From Blautia sp. An81 (lineage in GTDB: Bacteria; Bacillota; Clostridia; Lachnospirales; Lachnospiraceae): a stretch of DNA of 64,000 nt. Of the stretch, positions 43,495 to 51,619 are shown piece after piece (positions within the stretch are counted from its first letter, which is position 1; every line of letters begins with the position of its first letter). The stretch spans positions 1 through 64,000 of the forward strand of contig NZ_NFHH01000008.1 of assembly GCF_002161285.1 (NCBI RefSeq). The letters are read 5' to 3'. The translations under genes were made by a program, and so were the position numbers. The notes under the pieces were generated by a model that did not search any database, was not told where the DNA came from, and saw nothing but the letters and a program-made list of their open reading frames with translations.

Positions 43495-44527
43495 AAACAA
43501 TTTAAGAAAAAGGGGGAGAGTGTTTCTCTTCTTTCTGATCCTTGCTTTGCTTTTAGGCGGAGTTTCCTGGAAAGTTTGCCAGACGGCGGCTGACCATGAG
43601 GAGTGGGTGCATTACCGGAATAAAAGCGCCCTTCTGCTCAGGAAAGAACCGAAAGACACCATAGATGTGCTGATTCTTGGAGACAGCCTCAGCTACACGG
43701 CTTTTTCACCTATGCAGATGTGGAATAAACATGGCATTGCCGCTTTCGTAGGAGGGCAGTCCGGACAGAATATCCAGGAAAGCTATTATATGCTGAAAAC
43801 GGCTTTTGAGAATCAGAAACCCCGGCTGGTTCTTTTAGAAACCAATGTGATCTTTCGGCCCCAGAGGGGAAACAGCGGACTGACTATGACCCTGGCCGCT
43901 ATGGGAAGCTATTACTTCCCTATATTTACCCATCATGACATCTGGAAATCCGTGCTTACAGATAAACAATATCCTGAGGAGAACTATAAAGGATTCCAGT
44001 TCCGGGAAGTAACGGACCCTTACCGGGGCGGGGCATATATGAAAGAGACCAGTCAGAAAGAAAAAATCAGCAGTACTGTAGAGGATTATCTGGAAAAGAT
44101 CCGGATGCTCTGTGTGAAAAACCAGGCAGAACTGGTACTGATCAGCACACCTTCTCCGGCCAATTATAATTATAAAAAACATAATACCCTGGAAGAATAT
44201 GCCCGGCAGAAAGGGCTGAAGTACGAAGATCTGAACCTGAAAGAGGAAGAGCTGGGAATCGACTGGGAAAGGGACAGCCTGGACAAAGGGGATCACCTGA
44301 ATCTGTCCGGCGCCTGGAAAGTAACAGATTTTATCGGAACTTATCTTCATGAGAACTTCGATCTCCCTGACAGAAGAGAGGATGAGGCCTATGCTTCCTG
44401 GAATGAGCTGGGGAAAAAATACGAAGAAAGAGCGAAAGAAAAATTGGAAGCAATGAAAAAAGATGATAAGATAACAGGGGAAGAAGCAGATAACAGAAGG
44501 GAAAGGAGTTTACCGGTGTATGAGTAA
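43481..44527 (+). CDS. dltD: DltD-like SGNH-fold protein
   Basis: 348 residues with one N-terminal membrane anchor (VFLFFLILALLLGGVSW) and an outside SGNH/GDSL-type domain. The nucleophile is in VLILGDSLSYTAF, a glycine-asparagine region lies in GGQSGQNIQESYYML, and the catalytic Asp/His pair is in DKGDHLNLSGAWKV. DltD proteins assist transfer of D-alanine to lipoteichoic acid. Sequence similarity to Bacillus DltD is low, so DltD is assigned from position and fold. The C-terminal 60 residues are charged and helical. It overlaps the response-regulator start. Confidence 0.75.
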   Translation: MQDFKNNLRKRGRVFLFFLILALLLGGVSWKVCQTAADHEEWVHYRNKSALLLRKEPKDTIDVLILGDSLSYTAFSPMQMWNKHGIAAFVGGQSGQNIQESYYMLKTAFENQKPRLVLLETNVIFRPQRGNSGLTMTLAAMGSYYFPIFTHHDIWKSVLTDKQYPEENYKGFQFREVTDPYRGGAYMKETSQKEKISSTVEDYLEKIRMLCVKNQAELVLISTPSPANYNYKKHNTLEEYARQKGLKYEDLNLKEEELGIDWERDSLDKGDHLNLSGAWKVTDFIGTYLHENFDLPDRREDEAYASWNELGKKYEERAKEKLEAMKKDDKITGEEADNRRERSLPVYE

Positions 44528-45236
44528 AGAAAAAGTACTGATCATTGAAGATGATAAGGACATCAGGGAGGGGGTCCGGATTCTTCTGGAAAGCGAGAAC
44601 TACAGGGTACAGGAGGCGGAAAACGGCAGGAAGGGGCTGGAGATGCTGGATCAGGAGACGGATCTGGTAATCCTGGACATTATGATGCCGGGGATTTCCG
44701 GCCTGCGTACCTGCGAAGAGATCCGGAAGGTCTCCAATGTGCCGGTGCTGTTCCTTACAGCAAAGGCCCAGGAGTCAGATAAGCTCATCGGCCTGATGGC
44801 CGGAGGAGATGATTATCTGGCAAAACCTTTTTCTTATGCAGAGCTTCTGGGAAGAGTGAAGGCCCTTCTCCGCCGCTACAACATTTATATGGGACGGGTA
44901 AAACCGGAGGACGAAAAGAAGGATTCCTGGCTGGAGAGCCGGGGGCTGAGAGTCCATCAGAAGTTTAACCAGGTCTTTGTCCGGGGAAAAGAGACAGATC
45001 TGTCAGAACTGGAATACCGGATCCTGCTGCTGATGATGGAATATCCAGGAAAGATCTTTTCTGCCCAGAACCTGTATGAAAGTGTGTGGGAAGAACCTTA
45101 TTTTTACTCCTGCAACAGCACCATTATGGTACATATCCGAAAGCTGCGGGTAAAGATAGAGGAGGATCCTAAAAATCCGAAATATATCAAGACTATATGG
45201 GGAAAGGGCTACAAATTTGATGCAGATTATGAGTAA
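44520..45236 (+). CDS. OmpR/PhoB-type response regulator
   Basis: 238 residues: a receiver domain (IIEDDKD, phospho-acceptor in LVILDIMMPG, Lys in YLAKPFSYAE) and a winged-helix DNA-binding domain (ELEYRILLLMMEYPGKIFSAQNLYE ... IMVHIRKLRVKIE ... GKGYKFD). The start overlaps the dltD stop, and the kinase gene overlaps its own end. Direct coupling to the dlt genes suggests that it controls envelope charge in response to cationic stress, resembling VanR-like regulators. The target promoters are not identified. Confidence 0.9.
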   Translation: MSKEKVLIIEDDKDIREGVRILLESENYRVQEAENGRKGLEMLDQETDLVILDIMMPGISGLRTCEEIRKVSNVPVLFLTAKAQESDKLIGLMAGGDDYLAKPFSYAELLGRVKALLRRYNIYMGRVKPEDEKKDSWLESRGLRVHQKFNQVFVRGKETDLSELEYRILLLMMEYPGKIFSAQNLYESVWEEPYFYSCNSTIMVHIRKLRVKIEEDPKNPKYIKTIWGKGYKFDADYE

Positions 45237-46542
45237 AAAAAATTCGATTTATTTTCAGCTTCTCAGGCAGTTAGTCCTTTCGGCTCTTATATCTGCGGCG
45301 GTTTTTGCAGGACTGGACTATGGGGTAAGCTGCCTGATCAGCAGTTATTTTGAAAATCCTCAGTATGTGGAGGGACAGAACAGAAAGTATGCCCAAAAGC
45401 TGCAGAAATATGTGGACAGGCAGGGGCTGAGTATGAAAGACGGAGAAGCCCTGAGCCAGTGGGTGAAAAAGCAGAACATTCTGTATGTCCAGATCTACAA
45501 GGATAACATTCTGGTCTTTGACTCTGCATACCCTGAGGAGGAAATATGGGAGGAAGAAATCGCAGCCCGGGATTATGAACTGGACTATCATTCTTCCGTG
45601 AACTTTTCTGATGGCACAGGAGAGGTCTATATGATCGGAGGCTATGCTTATCAGTACTATAATTATGCGCTGGCAGGGGAACTGCTGCTGTGCTTCGGCC
45701 TGTTCCTTGTCCTGGTCCTCTATGGGATCCGGAGAAAAATGGCCTATATCCTCCAGCTTCGGGATGAGATTGAAATTCTGGAAGGGGGAAGCCTGGATTA
45801 TCCGATCACCATAAAAGGAAAAGACGAACTGGCCGCTCTTGCCAGCGGCCTGGACAACATGCGGAAATCTTTCGCAGGACTCATTGAGCAGGAGGGAAAA
45901 ATGGTCCAGGAAAATCAGCGGATCATCACTGAAATGTCCCATGACCTGCGGACGCCGGTTACTTCCATTATCTTATACACGGAAATCCTGAAAAAAGGTA
46001 CCTATAAAGACCTGAAACAGCAGGGAGAGTATATTGAAAAGATTGACCAGAAGGCCCGGCGCATGAAACAGCTGACGGATCATCTTTTTGAATATTCCCT
46101 GATCACAGGAGAAAAGAAGACCGTAATGGAAGAGCCGGAACTCTATGAAGTGCTGTTTTATGACTTGTTTTCTGAAACCTGCAGTTATCTGAACCAAAAA
46201 GGATTCCAGGTACGGTTTCAGGTGGAATGGCTGGAAGCAAAAATCCGGATTTCTACAGAATATCTCCTTCGGATCATGGATAATATTACTTCCAATCTGG
46301 TGAAGTATGCAGATCCTGCCTTTCCTGTGGTGATTTCTTCCGCCAGAGAAAGACATATGGCTGGGTTTACCTTCGAGAACCATGTCCGGTTTCCAAAGGA
46401 AGAAGTGGAGAGCAGCGGCATCGGCATGCAGAGCATGAAGAATATGACCCACGCAATGGGCGGCAGATGTGTGGAAGAAGGCCTGGGAGATCTTTATCGG
46501 CTGACAGTACTATTTCCAATAATTGAAGAACAGGAAACATAA
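45220..46542 (+). CDS. membrane sensor histidine kinase
   Basis: About 440 residues: one N-terminal membrane helix, an outside sensor loop of about 110 residues, a second helix (LLLCFGLFLVLVLYGI), a HAMP-like linker, the phospho-acceptor H-box EMSHDLRTPVTS near residue 240 and a HATPase part with DNITSNLVKYADP (N-box) and SSGIGMQSMKN (G-box). It is the partner of the regulator just upstream (17-base overlap). ATG 45220 or 45229 are both possible. The stimulus is unknown. Confidence 0.88.
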   Translation: MQIMSKKNSIYFQLLRQLVLSALISAAVFAGLDYGVSCLISSYFENPQYVEGQNRKYAQKLQKYVDRQGLSMKDGEALSQWVKKQNILYVQIYKDNILVFDSAYPEEEIWEEEIAARDYELDYHSSVNFSDGTGEVYMIGGYAYQYYNYALAGELLLCFGLFLVLVLYGIRRKMAYILQLRDEIEILEGGSLDYPITIKGKDELAALASGLDNMRKSFAGLIEQEGKMVQENQRIITEMSHDLRTPVTSIILYTEILKKGTYKDLKQQGEYIEKIDQKARRMKQLTDHLFEYSLITGEKKTVMEEPELYEVLFYDLFSETCSYLNQKGFQVRFQVEWLEAKIRISTEYLLRIMDNITSNLVKYADPAFPVVISSARERHMAGFTFENHVRFPKEEVESSGIGMQSMKNMTHAMGGRCVEEGLGDLYRLTVLFPIIEEQET

Positions 46543-46599
46543 GACAGGGGCTGGCTTTCGCCCAGATAAAGGTGTAATTTTTGCACAATACTTTTTAGA

Positions 46600-46646
46600 G
46601 GAAGTGCAGACTGTAAGCTATAAATTACAGTCTGTACTTCCTTTTT
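46600..46646 (+). terminator. terminator after the kinase gene
   Basis: GGAAGTGCAGACTGTAA (46600-46616) pairs with TTACAGTCTGTACTTCC (46625-46641; one G-T pair) and is followed by five T. It closes the dlt-two-component operon. Confidence 0.9.
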
Positions 46647-46809
46647 GCATGAAATATAGAAAAAGATTTAGTGAAAATGCAGTAAAGAATCTTAAAAATT
46701 TCAATGTACACAGAAAAATATTCTATGTTTTCTTTCTGGGGTTTTCTTTATACTGGCAATATAAACAAAGGGCACACATAAAGTGTGAAACGGAAGGGAG
46801 AAAACGCAT

Positions 46810-48114
46810 ATGAAAAAAAGAATCGTTGTACTGACAATGGCAGTTCTGTTCGGGCTTTCAGCAGTAGCCTGCGGCTCTGAAGGAGGCTCCTCATCAGGGG
46901 GAACAGACACATCTGCAGAATCCAGCAGCTCCGGTTCCTCAGACTCCGGAACTGTAGCAAACAAAGACAAACCACTGGTATGGTTTAACCGTCAGCCATC
47001 TAACAGCTCTACAGGAGAACTGGACATGGCTGCGCTGAGCTTCAATGAGGATACATATTATGTAGGATTTGATGCAAACCAGGGTGCTGAACTTCAGGGA
47101 ACCATGGTTAAAGATTATATTGAAGCAAATATTGATACCATTGACCGCAATGGTGACGGTGTGATCGGATACGTTCTGGCTATCGGTGATATCGGACATA
47201 ACGACTCAATCGCCCGTACAAGAGGCGTTCGTAAAGCTCTGGGAACAGGAGTTGAAAAAGACGGAAGCATCGACAGTGAGCCTATCGGAACAAATACAGA
47301 CGGTTCAGCTTCTGCTGTACAGGACGGCAGCCTTGAGGTTAACGGAAAAACTTATACAGTCCGTGAGCTGGCTTCTCAGGAAATGAAGAACTCTGCAGGA
47401 GCTACATGGGATGCTGCTACAGCAGGTAATGCTATCGGAACCTGGTCCTCTTCTTTCGGTGATCAGATTGACGTAGTAGTATCTAACAATGATGGTATGG
47501 GAATGTCCATGTTCAATGCCTGGTCAAAAGACAATGATGTACCTACTTTCGGATATGATGCAAACAACGATGCAGTGGCAGCCATCGCTGAAGGCTATGG
47601 CGGAACGATCAGCCAGCATGCAGATGTACAGGCTTACCTGACACTTCGTGTTCTGAGAAACGCTCTTGACGGCGTAGATGTAGACACAGGTATCGGAACA
47701 GCAGACGAGGCTGGAAATGTTCTTTCTGACGATGTATATGTATATAACGAAGAAGAACGTTCCTACTATGCATTAAACGTTGCAGTTACAGCTGAAAACT
47801 ATCAGGACTTTACAGACTCTACAAAGGTTTATGAGCCTGTATCCAATCAGTTAGATGAAAGTTCACATCCAACTAAGAAGGTATGGCTGGACATCTACAA
47901 CGCATCTGATAACTTCCTGAGCTCCACTTATCAGCCTCTGCTTCAGAACTATGATGATCTGATGAATCTGGACATTGACTATATCGGCGGTGACGGACAG
48001 ACAGAATCCAATATCACAAACCGTCTGGGAAATCCAGGCCAGTATGATGCATTTGCTATCAACATGGTTAAGACAGATAACGCAGCTTCCTATACAGCTT
48101 TACTGAGTCAGTGA
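46810..48114 (+). CDS. mglB: galactose/glucose-type ABC transporter substrate-binding lipoprotein
   Basis: 434 residues. The signal peptide ends in a lipobox (LSAVACGS), followed by a Ser/Gly-rich linker. The body is a type I periplasmic-binding fold of the MglB group: VVSNNDGMGMSMFNAW, PTFGYDANNDAVAAIAEGYG and a calcium-site-like loop DRNGDGVIGYV. It should capture galactose, methylgalactoside or glucose outside the cell. The codon use is even and biased (many GTA, ACA and CTG), as in highly expressed genes. GGAAGGGAG precedes the ATG. It is followed by mglA and mglC. Confidence 0.9.
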   Translation: MKKRIVVLTMAVLFGLSAVACGSEGGSSSGGTDTSAESSSSGSSDSGTVANKDKPLVWFNRQPSNSSTGELDMAALSFNEDTYYVGFDANQGAELQGTMVKDYIEANIDTIDRNGDGVIGYVLAIGDIGHNDSIARTRGVRKALGTGVEKDGSIDSEPIGTNTDGSASAVQDGSLEVNGKTYTVRELASQEMKNSAGATWDAATAGNAIGTWSSSFGDQIDVVVSNNDGMGMSMFNAWSKDNDVPTFGYDANNDAVAAIAEGYGGTISQHADVQAYLTLRVLRNALDGVDVDTGIGTADEAGNVLSDDVYVYNEEERSYYALNVAVTAENYQDFTDSTKVYEPVSNQLDESSHPTKKVWLDIYNASDNFLSSTYQPLLQNYDDLMNLDIDYIGGDGQTESNITNRLGNPGQYDAFAINMVKTDNAASYTALLSQ

Positions 48115-48133
48115 TGATATAGGGTAAAGGGCT

Positions 48134-48176
48134 GGAGCTGCCGCAGAATACGGCTGCGGCAGCTCCGCTTCTTTTT
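48134..48176 (+). terminator. strong hairpin between mglB and mglA
   Basis: GGAGCTGCCGCAG (48134-48146) pairs perfectly with CTGCGGCAGCTCC (48154-48166) over a 7-nt loop. GCTTC and then five T follow. It lies inside the operon, so it probably acts as a partial terminator or an mRNA-stabilising element that keeps the binding protein more abundant than the transporter. Confidence 0.85.
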
Positions 48177-48245
48177 ACAGTGAAAGCCGGTTTCAAAGCA
48201 GAAGGGGGCTTTCATCGAAAAATATATAGTACAGGAGTAAAAAGA

Positions 48246-49754
48246 ATGGCAGATAAGAAAGATGATATTGTCTTATCGATACGGGGGATGAGCAAATCCT
48301 TTGGCCGGAACCGGGTTCTGGACCACATCAATCTGAATGTGCGCCGGGGAACGGTTATGGGCCTTATGGGTGAGAACGGCGCCGGCAAGTCTACTATGAT
48401 GAAGTGCCTTTTCGGTACTTATCAGAAGGACGAAGGTAATATTTACCTCGACGGTAAGGAAGTAAGTTTTTCCGGACCAAAAGACGCTCTTGAGAACGGA
48501 ATTGCTATGGTTCATCAGGAGCTGAACCAGTGTCTGGAAAGAAATGTAGTAGATAATCTGTTTCTGGGCCGCTACCCGGTGAATTCTCTGGGGATCGTGG
48601 ACGAGGGCAGAATGAAAAAAGAGGCCTCTGAGCTTTTCAGAAAACTGGGTATGACAGTAAACCTTACTCAGCCAATGAGGAATATGTCTGTATCTCAGAG
48701 GCAGATGTGTGAGATTGCCAAGGCGATCTCCTATAACTCCAAGGTTATTGTTCTGGATGAGCCAACCTCTTCCCTTACTGTACAGGAAGTGGATAAGCTT
48801 TTTGAAATGATGCGGATGCTGAAAGAACAGGGAATCGCTCTTATTTATATCTCTCACAAAATGGACGAGATTTTCGAAATATGTGACGATATTTCCGTAC
48901 TCCGTGACGGTAATCTGGTTATGACCAAGAGAGCAGAAGACACCAATATGAACGAACTGATCGCTGCCATGGTTGGCCGTTCCCTGGAGAACCGGTTCCC
49001 CCCTGTGGACAATCAGCCAAAGGATGTGATCCTTTCTGTCCAGCATTTGTCTACAAAGTTCGAACCTCATCTCCAGGATATTACCTTTGATGTGCGGGAA
49101 GGTGAAATTTTCGGACTTTATGGTCTGGTGGGAGCCGGACGTACTGAGCTTTTGGAGACCATCTTCGGTGTCCGGACAAGGGCAGCAGGCCGGGTATACT
49201 TTAACAATAAGCTGATGAATTTCGGCAGTGCCAAGGAAGCAATGGATCATGGATTTGCCATGATCACAGAGGAGCGTAAGGCCAACGGACTTTTCCTGAA
49301 AGGGGATCTTACCTTCAACACCACCATTGCAAACCTGAACCACTATAAATCTGGTATTGCCCTTTCTGATTCCAAAATGGTAAAGGCAACAGCCAATGAG
49401 ATCAAGGTTATGCATACCAAATGTATGGGACCGGAGGATATGATCACCAGTCTTTCCGGCGGAAACCAGCAGAAGGTAATCTTCGGAAAATGGCTGGAGC
49501 GCCAGCCTCAGGTATTTATGATGGATGAGCCTACCAGAGGTATTGACGTAGGCGCTAAATACGAGATTTATGAGCTGATCATTAAGATGGCCAAAGCGGG
49601 AAAGACCATTATCGTGGTTTCCTCAGAGATGCCGGAAATCCTGGGCATTACCAATCGTATCGGCGTTATGTCAAACGGACATCTTTCCGGTATTGTAAAT
49701 ACCAAGGAGACAAATCAGGAAGAGCTTTTAAGGCTCAGTGCAAAATACCTGTAA
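48246..49754 (+). CDS. mglA: galactose-type sugar ABC transporter ATP-binding protein
   Basis: 502 residues with two ABC modules. The first has Walker A GLMGENGAGKSTM, signature VSQRQMCEIA and Walker B VIVLDEPTSSL. The second has the degenerate Walker A GLVGAGRTE, an intact signature LSGGNQQKV and FMMDEPTRGIDVG. This asymmetry is normal for MglA/RbsA. ATG 48246 follows CAGGAG; upstream in-frame codons overlap the intercistronic hairpin. It powers sugar import with mglC. Confidence 0.94.
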   Translation: MADKKDDIVLSIRGMSKSFGRNRVLDHINLNVRRGTVMGLMGENGAGKSTMMKCLFGTYQKDEGNIYLDGKEVSFSGPKDALENGIAMVHQELNQCLERNVVDNLFLGRYPVNSLGIVDEGRMKKEASELFRKLGMTVNLTQPMRNMSVSQRQMCEIAKAISYNSKVIVLDEPTSSLTVQEVDKLFEMMRMLKEQGIALIYISHKMDEIFEICDDISVLRDGNLVMTKRAEDTNMNELIAAMVGRSLENRFPPVDNQPKDVILSVQHLSTKFEPHLQDITFDVREGEIFGLYGLVGAGRTELLETIFGVRTRAAGRVYFNNKLMNFGSAKEAMDHGFAMITEERKANGLFLKGDLTFNTTIANLNHYKSGIALSDSKMVKATANEIKVMHTKCMGPEDMITSLSGGNQQKVIFGKWLERQPQVFMMDEPTRGIDVGAKYEIYELIIKMAKAGKTIIVVSSEMPEILGITNRIGVMSNGHLSGIVNTKETNQEELLRLSAKYL

Positions 49755-49804
49755 TATCAGGTACCAAAATACCTATGCATGAAATATGAGGGAGATTGAA
49801 AGAT

Positions 49805-51454
49805 ATGGCTAATGACAGGATTCTGACGGCTGAACAGGAAATGAAGCTGCGTCAGCCCATTGATGATTATATTGGTAAGATCCAGGCGCAGATCGACGGC
49901 CTGAGAAAAGATGGAACCGATCAGGTAGTAGCCTTCCAGAATACCATAGACGGGGTGAAGAGAGACCGCAGCCTTACAAAAGGAGAAAGGGAGGACCGTC
50001 TGGGAGAACTTCGCAGGCAGCTGGAAAAGGCAAAAGCTGTAGAAGCCAAGAATAAAGACGAGGTTTCAAAACTGATCGACCAGGGCGTAAGCTATCTGAA
50101 AGAACATTTTGATAAAGAATATTATCAGCCGGTAAAAGAAAGCTGCGCACAGGAAAAAGTAAAAGCAAAAGAAAAATATGATAAGAAGATCGCAGATCTG
50201 GCGAAAGAACACCAGGAAAACGTCTCAAAACTTTCCGCTCATCAGGAGATTAAGGACGAGAACTATGTGTACAAAAACCGCCGGTTCGATGCGAAGATGG
50301 AGCTGGAAAAGGATTATCAGGCGATTAAGGACAGAAGACATGCAGCCTATACCCATAAATATCATCTGATCGATATGCTCCGTATGTCCAAGTTTACATT
50401 TATAGAGGCAAGAGCTCAGAAATGGGAGAACTATAAATACACCTTTAACCGCAGACAGTTCCTTCTGCGGAACGGATTGTATATTGCTATCATTCTGGTG
50501 TTTATCATGCTGTGCATTATCACTCCTATGGTAAAAGGCTCACCGCTGCTGACTTACAACAATGTACTGAATATCCTCCAGCAGGCATCTCCGAGAATGT
50601 TCCTGGCTCTGGGTGTTGCAGGACTGATCCTCCTGGCCGGTACAGACTTGTCTATCGGACGTATGGTTGGTATGGGTATGACCACTGCCACCATTATTAT
50701 GCATCAGGGTATCAATACTGGAGGTGTCTTCGGACATATCTTTGACTTTACAGGACTGCCTATCGTAGTGAGAATGATCTTTGCACTGGTTATGTGTATC
50801 CTTCTGTGTACGATCTTTACTACCATCGCAGGATTCTTCACTGCAAAGTTCAAGATGCACCCATTTATTTCCACTATGGCAAACATGCTGATGATCTTCG
50901 GTATTGTTACATATGCTACAAAGGGTGTATCCTTTGGCGCTATTGAACCAACCATTCCAAATATGGTAATCCCTAAGATTAACGGATTCCCAACAATCAT
51001 TCTTTGGGCAGTAGCGGCTATCGCTATTGTATGGTTTATCTGGAATAAAACTACTTTCGGTAAAAACCTGTATGCAGTAGGCGGAAATCCAGAAGCAGCT
51101 TCTGTTTCCGGTATTTCTGTATTTGCAGTAACTGTAGGCGCATTCATTCTGGCAGGTATTCTTTACGGATTCGGCTCCTGGCTGGAATGTATCCGTATGG
51201 TAGGTTCCGGTTCTGCAGCATATGGACAGGGCTGGGAAACAGACGCCATTGCAGCCTGCGTAGTAGGCGGCGTATCCTTTACCGGTGGTATCGGTAAGAT
51301 TTCAGGTGTGGTAGTCGGTGTGCTTATTTTCACTGCCCTGACCTACTCCCTGACAATCCTGGGTATTGATACAAACCTTCAGTTCGTATTCTCAGGTATC
51401 ATCATACTCGTGGCAGTAACCCTTGACTGTCTGAAATACGTTCAGAAAAAGTAA
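49805..51454 (+). CDS. mglC: galactose-type sugar ABC permease with coiled-coil N-terminal extension
   Basis: 549 residues against about 336 for E. coli MglC. The C-terminal 325 residues are a normal permease (GVAGLILLAGTDLSIGRMVG, FISTMANMLMIFG, AVGGNPEAASVSGI, CVVGGVSFTGGIGKISG). The first 220 or so residues are soluble, highly charged and heptad-rich (LGELRRQLEKAKAVEAKNKD ... KEKYDKKIADLAKEHQEN), predicted coiled coil and cytoplasmic. The open frame is continuous and the ATG has its own GGGAG site, so this is a real extension and not an upstream gene fused by error. The role is unknown; it may stabilise the complex or bind a cytosolic partner. Confidence 0.88.
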   Translation: MANDRILTAEQEMKLRQPIDDYIGKIQAQIDGLRKDGTDQVVAFQNTIDGVKRDRSLTKGEREDRLGELRRQLEKAKAVEAKNKDEVSKLIDQGVSYLKEHFDKEYYQPVKESCAQEKVKAKEKYDKKIADLAKEHQENVSKLSAHQEIKDENYVYKNRRFDAKMELEKDYQAIKDRRHAAYTHKYHLIDMLRMSKFTFIEARAQKWENYKYTFNRRQFLLRNGLYIAIILVFIMLCIITPMVKGSPLLTYNNVLNILQQASPRMFLALGVAGLILLAGTDLSIGRMVGMGMTTATIIMHQGINTGGVFGHIFDFTGLPIVVRMIFALVMCILLCTIFTTIAGFFTAKFKMHPFISTMANMLMIFGIVTYATKGVSFGAIEPTIPNMVIPKINGFPTIILWAVAAIAIVWFIWNKTTFGKNLYAVGGNPEAASVSGISVFAVTVGAFILAGILYGFGSWLECIRMVGSGSAAYGQGWETDAIAACVVGGVSFTGGIGKISGVVVGVLIFTALTYSLTILGIDTNLQFVFSGIIILVAVTLDCLKYVQKK

Positions 51455-51468
51455 TTATATTCCTGCTT

Positions 51469-51518
51469 AAAGAGGCTGGCGCATGGCCCCCCAAAGAGGG
51501 TTATGTGCCGGCTTCTTT
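51469..51518 (+). terminator. terminator-like hairpin after mglC
   Basis: AAAGAGGCTGGCGCAT (51469-51484) pairs with ATGTGCCGGCTTCTTT (51503-51518) with three G-T pairs. There is no T-run beyond the stem, so strength is uncertain. Confidence 0.65.
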
Positions 51519-51549
51519 GTGATAAAAGCTTTAACATGCAGGAGTATTA

Positions 51550-51578
51550 CTGACATTTTTCAAAATTTTTGCTATAAT
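51550..51578 (+). promoter_or_regulatory. promoter of the sensor/binding-protein operon
   Basis: CTGACA (51550-51555), 17 nt and TATAAT (51573-51578), 42 nt before the YesN-like gene start. Confidence 0.7.
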
Positions 51579-51619
51579 ACAAAAACAATTAGGAAATATA
51601 CGGATTTGGAGAAAAAAAC

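Noticed and set aside
46810-48114. A catabolite-repression (cre) site within TGTGAAACGGAAGG just before mglB
   Set aside because: The match to the cre consensus fails at the central positions; calling it would be guesswork.
48273-49415. A 380-residue minus-strand frame inside mglA
   Set aside because: Antisense of a well-conserved ABC ATPase gene; no start signal and no recognisable domain.
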